Assembly: GCF_905171765.1 (NCBI RefSeq)
Contig: NC_053397.1
Coordinates: forward strand, 116,515,295-116,579,294
Reading direction: 5' to 3'
Source: Bufo bufo
Taxonomy: Eukaryota; Chordata; Amphibia; Anura; Bufonidae
DNA: 64,000 nucleotides
A program made the position numbers and the translations under genes. This document shows, piece by piece, positions 44,898 to 56,419 of the stretch. The notes beneath the pieces were generated by a model. That model did not search any database. It saw only the letters and a list, made by a program, of their open reading frames with translations, and had not been told where the DNA came from. How positions within the stretch are numbered: the first letter of the stretch is position 1; every line of letters starts with the position of its first letter.

Positions 44898-44977
44898 CCA
44901 CGCTCAGCGGTACGACCGCAACGTACTGGCCGACAAAGACTTGGTAATGAGTGAACTGGCGACCACCATCAGAGAGT

Positions 44978-45834
44978 CTAATCCAAGACCAGCAGCCGCC
45001 AGTCCGGTACCGGGGTGCCCACTGAGTCTGCTTCTGGGTTCTGTAAGAAAAAGCGAGAAAAATCAAAACGAGATAAAGCATCAGCTGCGACGTTGCTGAC
45101 CCCGTCCAAAAACAGGGCATGAAAATGAAACCCCTGTTCCAGAGCTATCCAGGTCAATCTACGCATGAAAGACATGATGAGTAACGATTTAGATCTGCCC
45201 TTGTTAATGATCTCTGCGGTCGCCATGTTGTCAGTGTGGAAAACCACCGTGTGACCCGACCACCTATGCCCCCAGACTATAGCAGCTGCTACGATAGGAT
45301 AGATCTCGAACAATGCCGACGTCTGAGAAAACCCCGGCAACTATAGCACGTGTGTGGGCCATGACCCGGCGAACCAATGTGAGCCAAATATGGCCGCAAA
45401 ACCTACCGAGGCAGCCGCGTCTGAAAATACATGTGGAGAATCAGAAGTGGCCCTCGGAATAAACATGGAAATGCCGTTCCACCCGCTGAGAAATCTGTCC
45501 CACATGAACAGATCTGCTCGGGCGTTCGCATTAAGATGCACTGATGCGTCCAAATCACTGGTCTGTTGTAATAAGACTAGCAATCTTGAAATTAATGATC
45601 TACCCTGAGGAATGATCCTCATGGCAAAGTTTAACATGCCCAACAGAGACTGCAATTCTCTCTTGGTGCAAACCTGAGACATGAGCAAGGAACGGACACC
45701 TGATTTGATTCTGTCGAGTTTGTCTTGTGGCAGACTGGCTGACATGGCGCGTGAATCCAGAGAGATCCCCAAGAATGTGACAACCTGCGCAGGCCCTTCT
45801 GTTTTGTGGCAAAAATCCTTGCACCAGTTCTACA
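44978..45834 (-). pseudogene. DIRS reverse transcriptase end and RNase H
   Basis: From 45834 leftward the frame gives the RT thumb side (VVTFLGISLDSRAMSASLPQ, ELQSLLGMLNFAMRIIPQGR). RNase H follows: HVFSDAAASVGFAAIF carries the first Asp, LFEIYPIVAAAIVWG carries the Glu, and VVFHTDNMATAEIINKG and VAADALSRF close the domain. A stop near 45341 breaks it between SWPTHVL and PGFSQTSALFE. The catalytic residues of RNase H can be seen. The polymerase YxDD box lies in the missing 5' part. Confidence 0.87.
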
Positions 45835-46992
45835 TGTGATTCCCCGATCCTCCCCCCTGCAGCCCTCAATGTGCCCCCTTATTTTATTTACTTAGGGGGC
45901 AATTCCCCAATCCTCCCCCTCTTCTCCCTCTCTAATTTTCAGGATGGCCAAGCCGTTTAACCTCTTCCATGCCGCGGTCCATAGGGACCGTCGTATGAAA
46001 GGGGTTAACAGTGAGGGAGCTCCCTCCCTCTCCCATCGGGTGCTGCTGTGCCTTTGCAGCCGCCCGATACTTGACAAGATCACAGAGGGAGGGCCCCTCC
46101 CTCATCAGCGGCTGCTCTGTTATGGCAGCCGCTGATGGTTACCATGGCAACCTGATGCCTTCACAGGCTTTCGGCTTGCCATGGTATAGCTAAGCTGGAT
46201 CAGGCTTCTGTTAAAGGCAGCAGCAGCTTGATCAGCCTGTGTGTAAAGTCACAGTACACTACAGTACACTATATAATGTACTGTAGTGTATTATATAGGC
46301 ATCAGACCCACTGGATCTACAAGAAACAAGTGGGTCTGGGTAAAAAAAAAATACAAAAAAAAGTGAATAAAAGTAAAAAAAAAAGAATAAAAAAAAAAAT
46401 TCTTCTTATAGCCGCACATTTATCACAGATTATAAAATAATAAAATACACTACACGTTTGATATCACCGCTTCCATAACAACCTGATCTATGAAAGGGTC
46501 ATGTTACTTTCCCAGAATGCAATAAAAAATAAAAAAAAACTATGATGAAATAAAAAGTTTGCCCACCTCACTTCCAAAAAAGGTAATAAAAGTGATCAAA
46601 ATGGTACCAATCAAACATTCACCACATCCTGCAAAAAATGAGCCTTACATGAGACAATCACCCAAAAAATAAATAAAATATAGCTCTCAGACTATGGAGA
46701 CACTAAAACTTTTTTTTTTTTTTTTATAAAATGCTATTATTGTGTTAAAGTAAAAAAAAAAAAAAAACATTAGGAATCGCCGCGTCTGTAAGAACCTGCT
46801 CTATAAAAATATCACATGACCTAAACCCTCAGGTGAACACTGTAAAAAAAAAAAATAATGAAAACTGTTATGGGGGAGCATACTATGTTGAACACATTAG
46901 AAAAATTATACATACACAGTAATCTATGATTATACTAATGTCTCTTGGCTTTAGTTATTATCTGGGGCCATTTTTTATTTATTTTTATGCAT
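45835..46992. mobile_element. TTAA transposon family, copy d (internal fragment)
   Basis: From about 45950 the sequence follows the family: GTTTAACCTCTTCCATGCCG, then GAGGGAGCTCCCTCCCTCTC, ATCAGACCCACTGGATCT near 46300, and several TCTCAGACTATGGAGACACT-type blocks. Neither terminal TTAA end is present. 46890-46992 is unassigned. The upstream stretch 45835-45930 repeats CCTCCCCCTGCAGCCCTCAATGTGC, as at 32685-32780. Confidence 0.6.
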
Positions 46993-47008
46993 AAGGTGGC
47001 CAACCCCT
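46993..47008 (-). repeat. Right end of the GGGGTTGGCCAC-type TTAA MITE
   Basis: AAGGTGGCCAACCCCT is followed by TTAA (47009-47012). It is the inverted partner of the end at 32319. Confidence 0.55.
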
Positions 47009-47039
47009 TTAATGTGTTAAAGTGCTTGGCCATAGGTTG

Positions 47040-48273
47040 CAACTTAGCCATCTCATCCACACTGGCCAATTGTGCTTGCAGGTTTGAGTATGAGATGTGG
47101 TCATTAGAGAGGACCTTTCACTTGTAAAAACTATGTGAACTAAGTATGCTGCCATGTAGAGCGGCGCCCGGGGATCTCACTGCACTTACTATTATCCCCG
47201 GGCGCCGCTCTGTTCTCCCGTTATGCCCTCCGGTACCTTTGCTCCTTAAGTTATAGTAGGCGGGTCTTCCCTTGTCCTGTGGGCGTCTCCTTCTCCTAGG
47301 CTGCAGCGCTGGCCAATCGCAGCGCACAGCTCACAGCCTGGGAGGTTTTTCTTCTCCCAGGCTGTGAGCTGTGCGCTGCGATTGGCCAGCGCTACAGCCT
47401 AGGAGAAGGAGACGCCCACAGGACAAGGGAATACCCGCCTACTATAACTTAAGGAGCAAAGGTACCGGAGGGCATAACGGGAGAACAGAGCGGCGCCCGG
47501 GGATAATAGTAAGTGCAGTGAGATCCCCGGGCGCCGCTCTACATGGCAGCATACTTAGTTCACATAGTTTTTACAAGTGAAAGGTCCTCTTTAAACCCGC
47601 TGATAAGCGGAAAAATGCTGTGATCTAGCCAACACAGATGTATGAGAAGAAAACATTCAAACAATTAATCCAAATGGGTTGTTATAGATGCCTCAAACAG
47701 AATTTCACAGCCAAATTTAAAACCAAACTAGATGCCATTTTGCATCTCGGGGACCAGAAACATATTCTTAGTCCCAAATTAATGGAAGGTTTGGTGGTAG
47801 ACCATCCAGTGATACCAACATTTTATTTACTGTCAAAGGTGCACAAAAACTTGGACAGTCGCCTAATCATTTCGAGGATCGGGGGGCTGGGTGAGAAGGC
47901 CTGCAGGTATGTTAATTTTTACCTGCAGCAGTGTGTGGAGACCTTGTCGTCCTTTGCTAAGGACACATCCAGTGGTGTTCCCTGTATATGTTGATATGCC
48001 ACGACCATGGGATCAGGGCTGCCAGGTTCTTCTTACAAAAGAAAGTAGAGACTCAGTTTATTCTTTTGATTTTTTTATTTCATTTTGAGACATAACTTCT
48101 TCATGTTCACGGACTGCCTCTTCCTGCAGCTCCAGGGGACATCTTGTGCACCCTTTTATGCTAATCTCTGCCTGGGGCTGTGGGAAAGACTCAGTGGTCG
48201 AGGTATATCGCCAAAATTTTATTCATTGGACAGAGCTCCACTGAGGTTGGAGCAATTTCTACAACAACTTATC
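47040..48273 (+). pseudogene. PLE reverse transcriptase fragment, split by a MITE
   Basis: The codons before the MITE read D-V-V-I, and those after it (from 47595) read K-P-A-D-K. They join the conserved PLE motif at the RT start. The right part continues MYEKKTFKQLIQMG, PTFYLLSKVHKN (PLE RT motif), LIISRIGGLGEKACRYVNFY, SSFAKDTS and, after damage, LQLQGTSCAPFYANLCLGLW near 48125-48185. A stop at 47623-47625 and shifts near 47990 break it. It is cut off at 48274 by another TTAA element. The reading left of the MITE is short and less certain. Confidence 0.75.
47108..47590. mobile_element. Palindromic TTAA MITE inside the PLE
   Basis: The 483-bp element is an almost perfect palindrome. AGAGGACCTTTCACTTGTAA at the left is repeated inverted at the right, and the arms stay paired to a short loop near 47345-47356. 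Each arm also contains its own inner inverted repeat (GAGCGGCGCCCGGGGAT with ATCCCCGGGCGCCGCTC). The right flank is TTAA (47591-47594); the left is TTAG (47104-47107), probably a mutated TTAA. Two identical 69-residue open frames on opposite strands are produced by the palindrome and are not genes. Confidence 0.88.
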
Positions 48274-48277
48274 TTAA

Positions 48278-49433
48278 AGGAAATCTGTCACCAGGATAAT
48301 CACTATTGAAGTAAAGCCATAGCCTAATAGCACTTAGTAACTTATTTCTAGATGTGCCTTTGTTTCAGCAATAGATGTTTTCTATCTTCTGAAAATCCTG
48401 TTTATTTGGTATGCAAATTAGCCAGTAAGGTGCCCAGAGGGGCGTCACTCTTGCAGGAAGGAGTCCAGGCACGCCTCCTGCTAGTGCCCAAGCCCGCCCT
48501 TATGGTGGGAGCAGGAAAAAGGGGGCAGATGTCACGACTGTGACTGATCCAGACAGGTCTGGGAGGAGAAGGTCGCAGCGACTTGCTACTCGCGATAGCT
48601 TGTGAGTTTGCTCCGTGGTTCAGGGTATGTCATTTGGGTTTTGCCTTGTGAACCTTTTTGTCCTGACTGGGAGTTTGTAGGCATCCTTCTCAGGTGAGTC
48701 CTGTCTGCCACTCCCAGCTACTATATTAGTTTCACTTTCACTTGCAGTCATTGCCAGATATAGTCCTTACTTCCAGTGCTACTCTGACCTTGGAAGGAGA
48801 TCGTTTGATGGTGTTGCTGTGGAGCTCTTGTCCGGCGTGGACTGTCGTGTTTGGGATCGCCTTCTCTGCTCGTGACTGGATAAGTCTATCTCTGCTGTTG
48901 TTTGTTTGTTGCCGTCTTCCCCTGTTGTTTTCCTAGACGTGAGTGATGGTGACTAGCGCTCCCATCGGCCTTTCCCCAGTCCAGTCTTGTTAGGGCGACT
49001 GAGGGTTTAGGCATCCTGCTCGCTGCACGGGTTCACACCCCGTCTAGGGTATCAGGGCAGACAGGTGCCAGCTTAGGGTTAGTCAGGGGTGGCCATTCTA
49101 TTTCCCATCCGTAGATAAGGGTCCCCCTTCCCCTCCGTCTGGTGCGACACGACTGCTGCTGGGATAGCGGTCGTGACAGCAGAGTTATGGCTTGAATGTG
49201 ATGTAGGAGGGGTGGGTGGACATATTGTGGCAGGAGGCAAGCCTGGGCTCCTTCCTGCAAGAATGACGCCCCTCTGTGCACCTTACTGGCTCATTTGCAT
49301 ACCAAATAAACAGGATTTTGAGAGGATAAAAAACATCTATCTCTGGAACAAAGGCACCTGTGGAAATAAGGTTCTAAGTGCTATTAGGCTACGGCTTTAC
49401 TTCAATAGTGATTATCCTGGTGACAGATTTCCT
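48278..49433. mobile_element. Palindromic TTAA MITE interrupted by a solo LTR
   Basis: The ends AGGAAATCTGTCACCAGG and its inverse lie between TTAA at 48274-48277 and 49434-49437. The arms match inward over CACTATTGAAGTAAAGCC, GTTTATTTGGTATGCAAAT and GGGGCGTCA. A solo LTR (48530-49178) sits in the middle with its own 5-bp duplication. The next TTAA element begins directly at the right TTAA. Confidence 0.85.
48530..49178 (+). repeat. Solo LTR with 5-bp target duplication GCAGA
   Basis: It opens TGTCACGACTGTGAC and closes GCGGTCGTGACA, with short inverted ends. It is flanked by GCAGA at 48525-48529 and 49179-49183. No internal region remains. The ends belong to the same general TGTCACGAC...GTCGTGACA type as the LTR at 4689, but the bodies differ. 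It is a gypsy-type LTR by its ends; no coding proof remains. Confidence 0.87.
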
Positions 49434-49437
49434 TTAA

Positions 49438-51956
49438 CCTCTTCAGGACACATGACGTACCAGTACTTCATGTATGGTTCCGATCACCGCCGGATCGGAA
49501 CCCAGTGCCTGCTCAAATCATTGAGCAGGCACCTTGGCTAGAGGTGACCCATGTCGGTGATCGCAGCAAACCGCAGGTCAATTCAGACCTGTGGTTTGCT
49601 GCGCTTTCTGCAGTTTCTGATCCCTGCGGTCCCTGACCGTGGGGATCAGAAACTTTAAAATGCAGAAAATATAGATTTTTCACCCCCCCCCCCCTGCACC
49701 CCTGAATGATTATTATGCTGGCGGGTGGTGCGGGGGGGTTGCATGCGGTGCGGGCGGCGGGCGATCCCCCGCCCGCCTCCTCTTGAATATTCATCGGTGT
49801 CCAGTGGGTATACCAGAGTGTCAGCACATTGCTGACACTCTGGTATAAACGGCTGACATCAGTGCTGCGATGTCAGACGTTTAACCCTCCCTCTCCCATT
49901 GGGGGCTGCTGTGCCTTTGCAGCCCCCAGACAGGATGGTGTCACAGAGGGAGGGAGCTCCCCTCCTTCCCCTTCCCCGTCTGCTCAGTTGTGGCAGACGG
50001 GGAAGGTTCCCATGGCAACAGGACGCCTTCTCAGGCATCCTGTTGTCCATGGTGCTGAACAGATCTGTGCTAAAGGCATAGATCTGTTCAGACAAAGTGT
50101 AAGTAAAATACAGTACAATACACTATATAGTGTACTGTATTATACAGACATCAGACCCACTGGATCTTCAAGAACCAAGTGGGTCTAGGTAAAAAAAAAG
50201 TAAAAAAAAGAGAAAAAAAGTAAAAAATCAAAAAACACATTTATCACTGATTAAAAATGAAAAAAATAAAATTCCCTACACATGTTTGATATCACCGCGT
50301 CCGTAACGACCTGATCTATAAAATGGTCATGTTACTTTACCTGAACGGTGAACGCCATAAAAATAAAAAAATAAAAACTATGATGAAATTGAAATTTTGC
50401 CCACCTTACTTCCCAAAAAAGTTAATAAAAGTGATCAAAAAGTCGTATGTATGCCAAAATAGTACCAATCAAACCGTCACCTCATCCCGCAAAAATGAGA
50501 CCCTACCTAAGATAATCGCCAAAAAACTGAAAAAACTATGGCTCACAGAATATGGAGACACTAAAACATTGATTTTTTTTTTTTTTTTTTTTCTTGTTTC
50601 AAAAATGAAATAATTGTGTAAAACTTACATAAAAAGCAATTTTTGGTCATCTTACATAACAAAAAGTGTAGTAGCAAGCGATCAAAAAGTCATACGCACC
50701 CCAAAATAGTGCCAATCAAACCGTCATCTCATCCCACAAAAATTATACCCTACCCAAGATATTTGCCCAAAAACTGAATAAACGATGGCTCTCAGACTAT
50801 AGAGACACTGAAACATGATTTTTTTTTTTGTTTCAAAAATGAAATCATTGTGTAAAACTTACATAAATAAAAAAATAGTATACATATTAGGTATCGCCGC
50901 ATCCGTGACAACCTGCTCTATAAAAATATTACATGATCTAACCTGTCAGATGAATGTTGAAAATAACAAAAAAAAAAACAGTGCCAAAACAGCTGTTTCT
51001 TGTTACCTTGCCTCACAAAAAGTGTAATATAGAGCAACCAAAAATCATATGTACCCTAAACTAGTACCAACAATACGGCCACCCTATCCCATAGTTTCTA
51101 AAATGGGGTCACTTTTTTGGAGTTTCTACTCTAGGGGTGCATCAGGGGGGCTCCAAATGGGACATTGTGTCAAAAAAAACGGTCCTGCAAAATCTGCCTT
51201 CCAAAACCGTAAGGCATTCCTTTCCTTCTGCACAGTGCCGTGGTTTACGATCACATATGGGGTGTTTCTATAAACTACAGAATCAGGGCCATAAATATTG
51301 AGTTTTGTTTGGCTGTTAACCCTTGCTTTGTAACTGGAAAAAAATTATTAAAATGGAAAATCTGCCAAAAAAGTGAAATTTTGAAATTGTATCTCTATTT
51401 TCCATTAAATCTTGTGGAACACCTAAAGGGTTAACAAAGTTTGTAAAATCAGTTTTGAATACCTTGAGGGGTGTAGTTTCTTAGATGGGGTCACTTTTAT
51501 GGAGTTTCTACTCTAGGGGTGCATCAGGGGGGCTTCAAATGGGACATGGTGTCAAAAAAAACTGTCCAGCAAAATCTGCCTTCCAAAAACCATACGGCGC
51601 ACCTTTCCCTCTACGCCCTACTGTGTGCTCGTACAGTAGTTTATGACCACATATGGGGTGTTTCTGCAAACTACAGAATCGGGGCAATAAATATAGCATT
51701 TTGTTTGACTGTTAACCCTTGCTTTGTTACTGGGAAAAATGGATTAAAATGGAAAATTTGCCCAAAAGTCTAAATTCTGAAATTTTATCACCATTTGCCA
51801 TTAACTCTTGTGGAACACTTAAAGGGTTAACGACGTTTGTAAAATCAGTTTTGAATACCTTGAGGGGTGTAGTTTCTAGAATGTGGTCATTTTTGGGTGG
51901 TTTCTATTATGTAAGCATCACAAAGTTACTTCAGATCTGAACTGGTCCCTAAAAGT
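49438..51956 (+). mobile_element. TTAA transposon family, copy e (right end missing)
   Basis: It starts after TTAA (49434-49437) with CCTCTTCAGGACACATGACG, the left-end type. The usual GC-rich palindromes and AT-rich repeat units follow. The GAATACCTTGAGGGGTGTAG block occurs at about 51457 and 51853. The copy stops near 51956 within the right third of the family, where PLE sequence on the minus strand begins, so about 450 bases of the right end are lost. Confidence 0.75.
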
Positions 51957-52321
51957 GGGTTTACAGAATATGGCTGTTTCTAGTTGTGGGTTTGATATAT
52001 GTACAGCTTTTAAGTGTATAATCCTCTACAAAAATTCTTAAATCTAAAAATTCTAGTGTCTCTTTACTGATGTTATGGGTGAATTTGAGATTAAAATCAT
52101 TTACATTAATATCCTTTAAAAAAACCTTCCAAACTGCTCTTGCCCGATTTCCAAATAAAAAACATGTCATCTATGTATCTTTTCCAGAGCACCAGGTCCG
52201 TCCCCAGTCGTTGGGCAATGAACAGCTCCTCCCAATGTGCCATAAAAAGATTGGCATAACTGGGGGCGAACCTGGTGCCCATCGCCATGCCTTTGGTTTG
52301 CAGATAAAATTTGCCTTCATA
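51957..52321 (-). pseudogene. PLE reverse transcriptase, inverted 5' arm
   Basis: On the minus strand the arm reads AMGTRFAPSYANLFMAHWEE, then LWKRYIDDMFFIWKSGKSSL with the YIDD-type catalytic box, then GFFKGY and, in another frame, DINVNDFNLKFTHNISKETL and LEFLDLRIF. It is a second, inverted copy of the start of the plus-strand PLE that follows. Its sequence runs uninterrupted through the site where a TTAA element is inserted in the plus arm. Confidence 0.88.
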
Positions 52322-52523
52322 ATAAAAATAGTTATCTGCAAACCAAAGGCACGGCGATGGGCACCAGGTTCGCCCCCAGTTATGCCAATCTTTTTATGGC
52401 ACATTGGGAGGAGCTGTTCATTGCCCCTCGACTGGGGACGGACCTGGTGCTCTGGAAAAGATACATAGACGACGTAATTTTTATTTGGAAATCGGGCAAG
52501 AGCAGTTTGGAAGGTTTTTTTAA
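52322..52523 (+). pseudogene. PLE reverse transcriptase, plus arm (catalytic region)
   Basis: It reads MGTRFAPSYANLFMAHWEEL, then DLVLWKRYIDDVIFIWKSGK, closely matching the minus arm at 51957-52321. The YIDD catalytic box is intact. It is cut at the TTAA of 52520-52523 by copy f, and resumes at 56420 with DINVNDFNLKFTHNISKETL. Confidence 0.88.
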
Positions 52524-55500
52524 CCCCTTCACGCAACATCACATACATGTACGTGGGGGAATGTGGTGCCTCACCGCATCCCCACGTGCATGTACGTGAT
52601 CAGCTTTCTCTGTCAGCGCAGGGAGCGAAGCGCTGAAGGTTCAGTGAAGCTGGGGTTGCTAGGCAACCAGAGAAGCCGGCAGGAACTGTATCGGAGCTCT
52701 GACCTGCCCGCGATCGCTGTGATTGGTCCAATACTGCAGAGGGACCAATCGCAGCGCATCGGGGCAGGTAAGGGGGGGTTAGGGAGGGACTATGTGCTTC
52801 TCCTTCTCTGATCGCCCCAATTCCTGTCAGGGAAGCGATCAGAGAAGGAGAGAGTGTGAAAATCTTCCCGACCTATGACGAGTATACTCGTCATGGAGCA
52901 CTGCTACTTAGCGCGCCATGATGAGTATACACGTCATGGCATTAAACTGTCACCATGTCTGCAGACATGGTGACAGCGCTGAGATCCTGGCTGTTACACA
53001 CAGCCAGGCACCTTGGGTCAATGCCGAGGGGGGTCCTGTGACCCCCCCCTATCGGCGATCGCTGCAAACTGCAGGTCAATACAGACCTGCGGTTTGTAGC
53101 GCTTTCTGCAGTTTCTGATGGATCAGAAACTTTAGTATGTCCAAAATAAAGATTTTTCACCCCCCCCCTGCACCCCTGAATGATATTATGTGGGCGGGTG
53201 GTGCAGGGGGGGTGTCGCGGGAGGCGGGCGGTGCGGCAGGCGGGATCGCGATCCCCCGCCCGCCTCCCCTTGAATAATCGTTGGCGTCTAGTGGGTATAC
53301 CAGGGTGTCAGCACATTGCTGACACCCTGGTATAAACGGCTGACATCGGTGATGCGATGTCAGCTGTTTAACCCTTTCCATACAGCGGTCTGTACGGACC
53401 GCTGTATGGAAAAGGTTAACAGCTCAGGGAGCTCCCTCCCTCTCCCATCGGGGGGCTGCTGTGCCTTTGCAGCCCCCCGATGGGAGAGGGAGAGAGCCCC
53501 CCGACAGCCCTGTCCTTACCCTTCCCCGTCTGCGCAGTTCTGACCAGTACTGAGCAGACGGGGAAGGTTCCCATGGCAATAGGACACCGTCTCAGGCATC
53601 CTGCTGCCCATGGTGCTGAACAGATCTGTGCTAAAAGGCATAGATCTGTTCAGACAAAGTGTAAAATACAGTACAGTACAATATATATTGTACTGTACTG
53701 TATTATACAGACATCAGACCCACTGGATCTTCAAGAACCAAGTGGGTCTGGGTCCAAAAAAAACACATTTATCACTGAATAAAAAAAATAAAAATAAAAT
53801 ACACTACACATATTAGGTATCGCCGTGTCCGTAACTACCTGATCTATAAAACAGTCATGTTACTTTCCCCGCACGGTGAACGCCATAAAAATAAAAAAAT
53901 AAAAACTATGAGGAAATTGAAATTTTGCCCACCGTACTTCCCAAAAAAGGTAATAAAAGTGATCAAAAAAGTCGCATGTACACCAAAAAAGTACCAATCA
54001 AACCGTCACCTCATCCCGCAAAAAATGAGCCCCTACATGAGACAATGGCCCAAAAAATAAAAAAAATATGGGTCTCAGACTATGGAGACACTAAAACATG
54101 ATTTTTTTTTTTGTTTCAAAAATATTATTGTGTAAAACCCTGATAAATTATAAAAAGGTAGACATATTAGGTATTGCCATGTCCGTAAGAACCTGATCTA
54201 TATAAATACCACATGACCTAACCCCTCAGGTGAACACTGTAATTTTTTTTTATAAAAACGGTGTCAAAAAAGCTATTTTTTTGTTACCTTACATCACAAA
54301 AGGTGTAATAGCAAGCGATCAAAAAGTCATATGCACCCCAAAATAGTACCAATCTAACAGTCATCTCATCCCGCAAAAATGATACCCAACCTGAGACAAT
54401 CGCCAAAAAACTGAAAAAACTATGGCTCTCAGACTATGGAGACACTAAAACATGTTTGTTTTTTTTGTTTCAAAAATGATATTATTGTGTAAAACCTAAA
54501 TAAATAAAAAAGTATACATATTAGGTATTGTCACGTCCGTAAGAACCTGCTCTATAAAAATAGCACATGATCTAACCTGTCAGATGAACGTTGTAAATAA
54601 TAAAAAATAAAAACAGTGCCAAAACAGCTATTTTTTGGCAAATTTTCCATTTTAATCCATTTTTTTCCCATAACAAAGCAAGGGTTAACAGCCAAACAAA
54701 ACTCAATATTTATTGCCCTGATTCTGTAGTTTATAGAAATGGCCCATATGTGGTCGTAAACTGCTGTATGGCCACACGGCAGGGCGCAGAAAGAAAGGAG
54801 CGCCATCTGGTTTTTGGAAGGCAGTTTTTGCTGGACTGGTTTTTTGACACCATGTCCCATTTGAAGCCCCCCCCCCCCCCGATGCACCCCTAGAGTATAA
54901 ACTCAAAAAAATGACCCCATTTTGGAAACTACACCCCTCAAGGTATTCAAAACTGATTTTACAAACTTTGTTAACCCTTTAAGTGTTCCACAAGAGTTAA
55001 TGGCAAATGGAGATGAAATTTCTGAATTTCTATTTTTTGTTACTTTGCCTCACAAAAAGTGTAATATAGAGCAACCAAAAATCATATGTACCCTAAAATA
55101 GTACCAACAAAACTGCCACCTTATCCCGTAGTTTCCAAAATGGGGCCACTTTTTTGGAGTTTCTAACCTAGGGGTGCATCAGAGGGCTTTAAATGGGACA
55201 TGGTGTCTAAAAACAATCCAGCAAAATCTGCCTTCCAGAAACCATATGGCGCTCCTTTCCTTCTGCGCCCTGCCATGTGCCCGTACAGCAGTTTACCACC
55301 ACATATGGGGTGTTTCTGTAAACTACAGAATCAGGGCCATAAATAATGAGTTTTGTTTGGCTGTTAACCCTTGCTTTGTTACTGGAAAAAAAATATTAAA
55401 ATGGAAAATCTGCAGATAAAGTGAAATTTTGAAATTGTATCTCTATTTTCCATTAATTCTTGTGGAACACCTAAAGGGTTAACAACGTTTGTAAAATCAG

Positions 55501-56419
55501 TTTTGAATACCTTGAGGGGTGTAGTTTCTTAGATGGGGTCACTTTTATGGAGTTTCTACTCTAGGGGTGCATCAGGGTGGCTTCAAATGGGACATGGTGT
55601 AAAAAAAAACAGTCCTGCAAAATCTGCCTTCCAAAAACCGTATGGCATTCCTTTCCTTCTGCGCCCTGCCGGGTGCCCGTACAGCAGTTTACTACCACAT
55701 ATGGGGTGTTTCTGTAAACTACAGAATCAGGGCCATAAATAATGAGTTTTGTTTGGCTGTTAACCCTTGCTTTGTTACTGGAAAAAATTGATTAAAATTG
55801 TAAATTTGCAAAAAAATTTAAATTCTGAAATTTCATCTCCATTTGCAAATAACTCTTGTTGAACACATAAATGGTTAACAAAGTTTGTAAAATCAGTTTT
55901 GAATACCTTGAGGGGTGTAGTTTCCAAAATTGGGTCTTTTTTGGGTGGTTTCAATTATGTAAGCCTCACAAAGTAACTTCAGACCTGAACTGGTCCTTAA
56001 AAAATGGGTTTTGGAAATTCTCTAAAAAATGCTTCTAAACTTCTAAACCTTGTAACGTCCCCAAAAAATAAAATGTCATTCCCAAAATGATCCAAATATG
56101 AAGTAGACATATGGGGAATGTAAAGTAATAATTTTTGGAGGTATTATTATGTATTATAGAAGTAGAGAAATTGAAACTTGGAAATTTTCAAATTTTTCTA
56201 AATTTTTGGTAAATTTGTTATTTTTTTATTTAAAAAAATTACATTTTTTGACTCCATTTTACCAGTGTCATGAAGTACAATATGTGACGAAAAAACAATC
56301 TCAGAATGGCCTGGATAAGTAAAAGCGTTTTAAAGTTATTCACACATAAACTGACACTGGTCAGATTTGCAAAAAATAGCCTGGTCCTTAAGGTGAAAAA
56401 TGGCTTGGTCCTGAAAGGG
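52524..56419 (+). mobile_element. TTAA transposon family, copy f (complete, inside a PLE)
   Basis: 3896 bp between TTAA at 52520-52523 and 56420-56423. The left end is CCCCTTCACGCAACATCAC and the right end inverted CCCTTTCAGGACCAAGCC. The uninterrupted PLE arm at 51957-52321 shows the empty site. The family layout is kept: palindromes at 52920-53500 and AT-rich units at 53760-56100. One unit, about 54640-55030, is inverted relative to its neighbours. No transposase. Confidence 0.88.

Larger units (their letters stand above)
43868..45834 (-). mobile_element. DIRS retrotransposon fragment (RT, RNase H, tyrosine recombinase)
   Basis: Read right to left, the order is the end of RT, RNase H, then tyrosine recombinase, and a 3' tail with AATAAA near 43902-43897. 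This order with a recombinase in place of an integrase defines DIRS elements. The 5' part (gag and most of RT) is missing beyond 45834, where unrelated repeat DNA starts. The tail carries a 39-base sequence also found at 34754-34792 in the opposite orientation. Confidence 0.85.

Noticed and set aside
47118..47580. Two almost identical 69-residue open frames on opposite strands
   Set aside because: They are mirror products of the palindromic MITE.
52171..52548. Open frames of about 125-132 residues across the inverted PLE arms
   Set aside because: They read antisense to the RT catalytic region and run through the palindrome centre.
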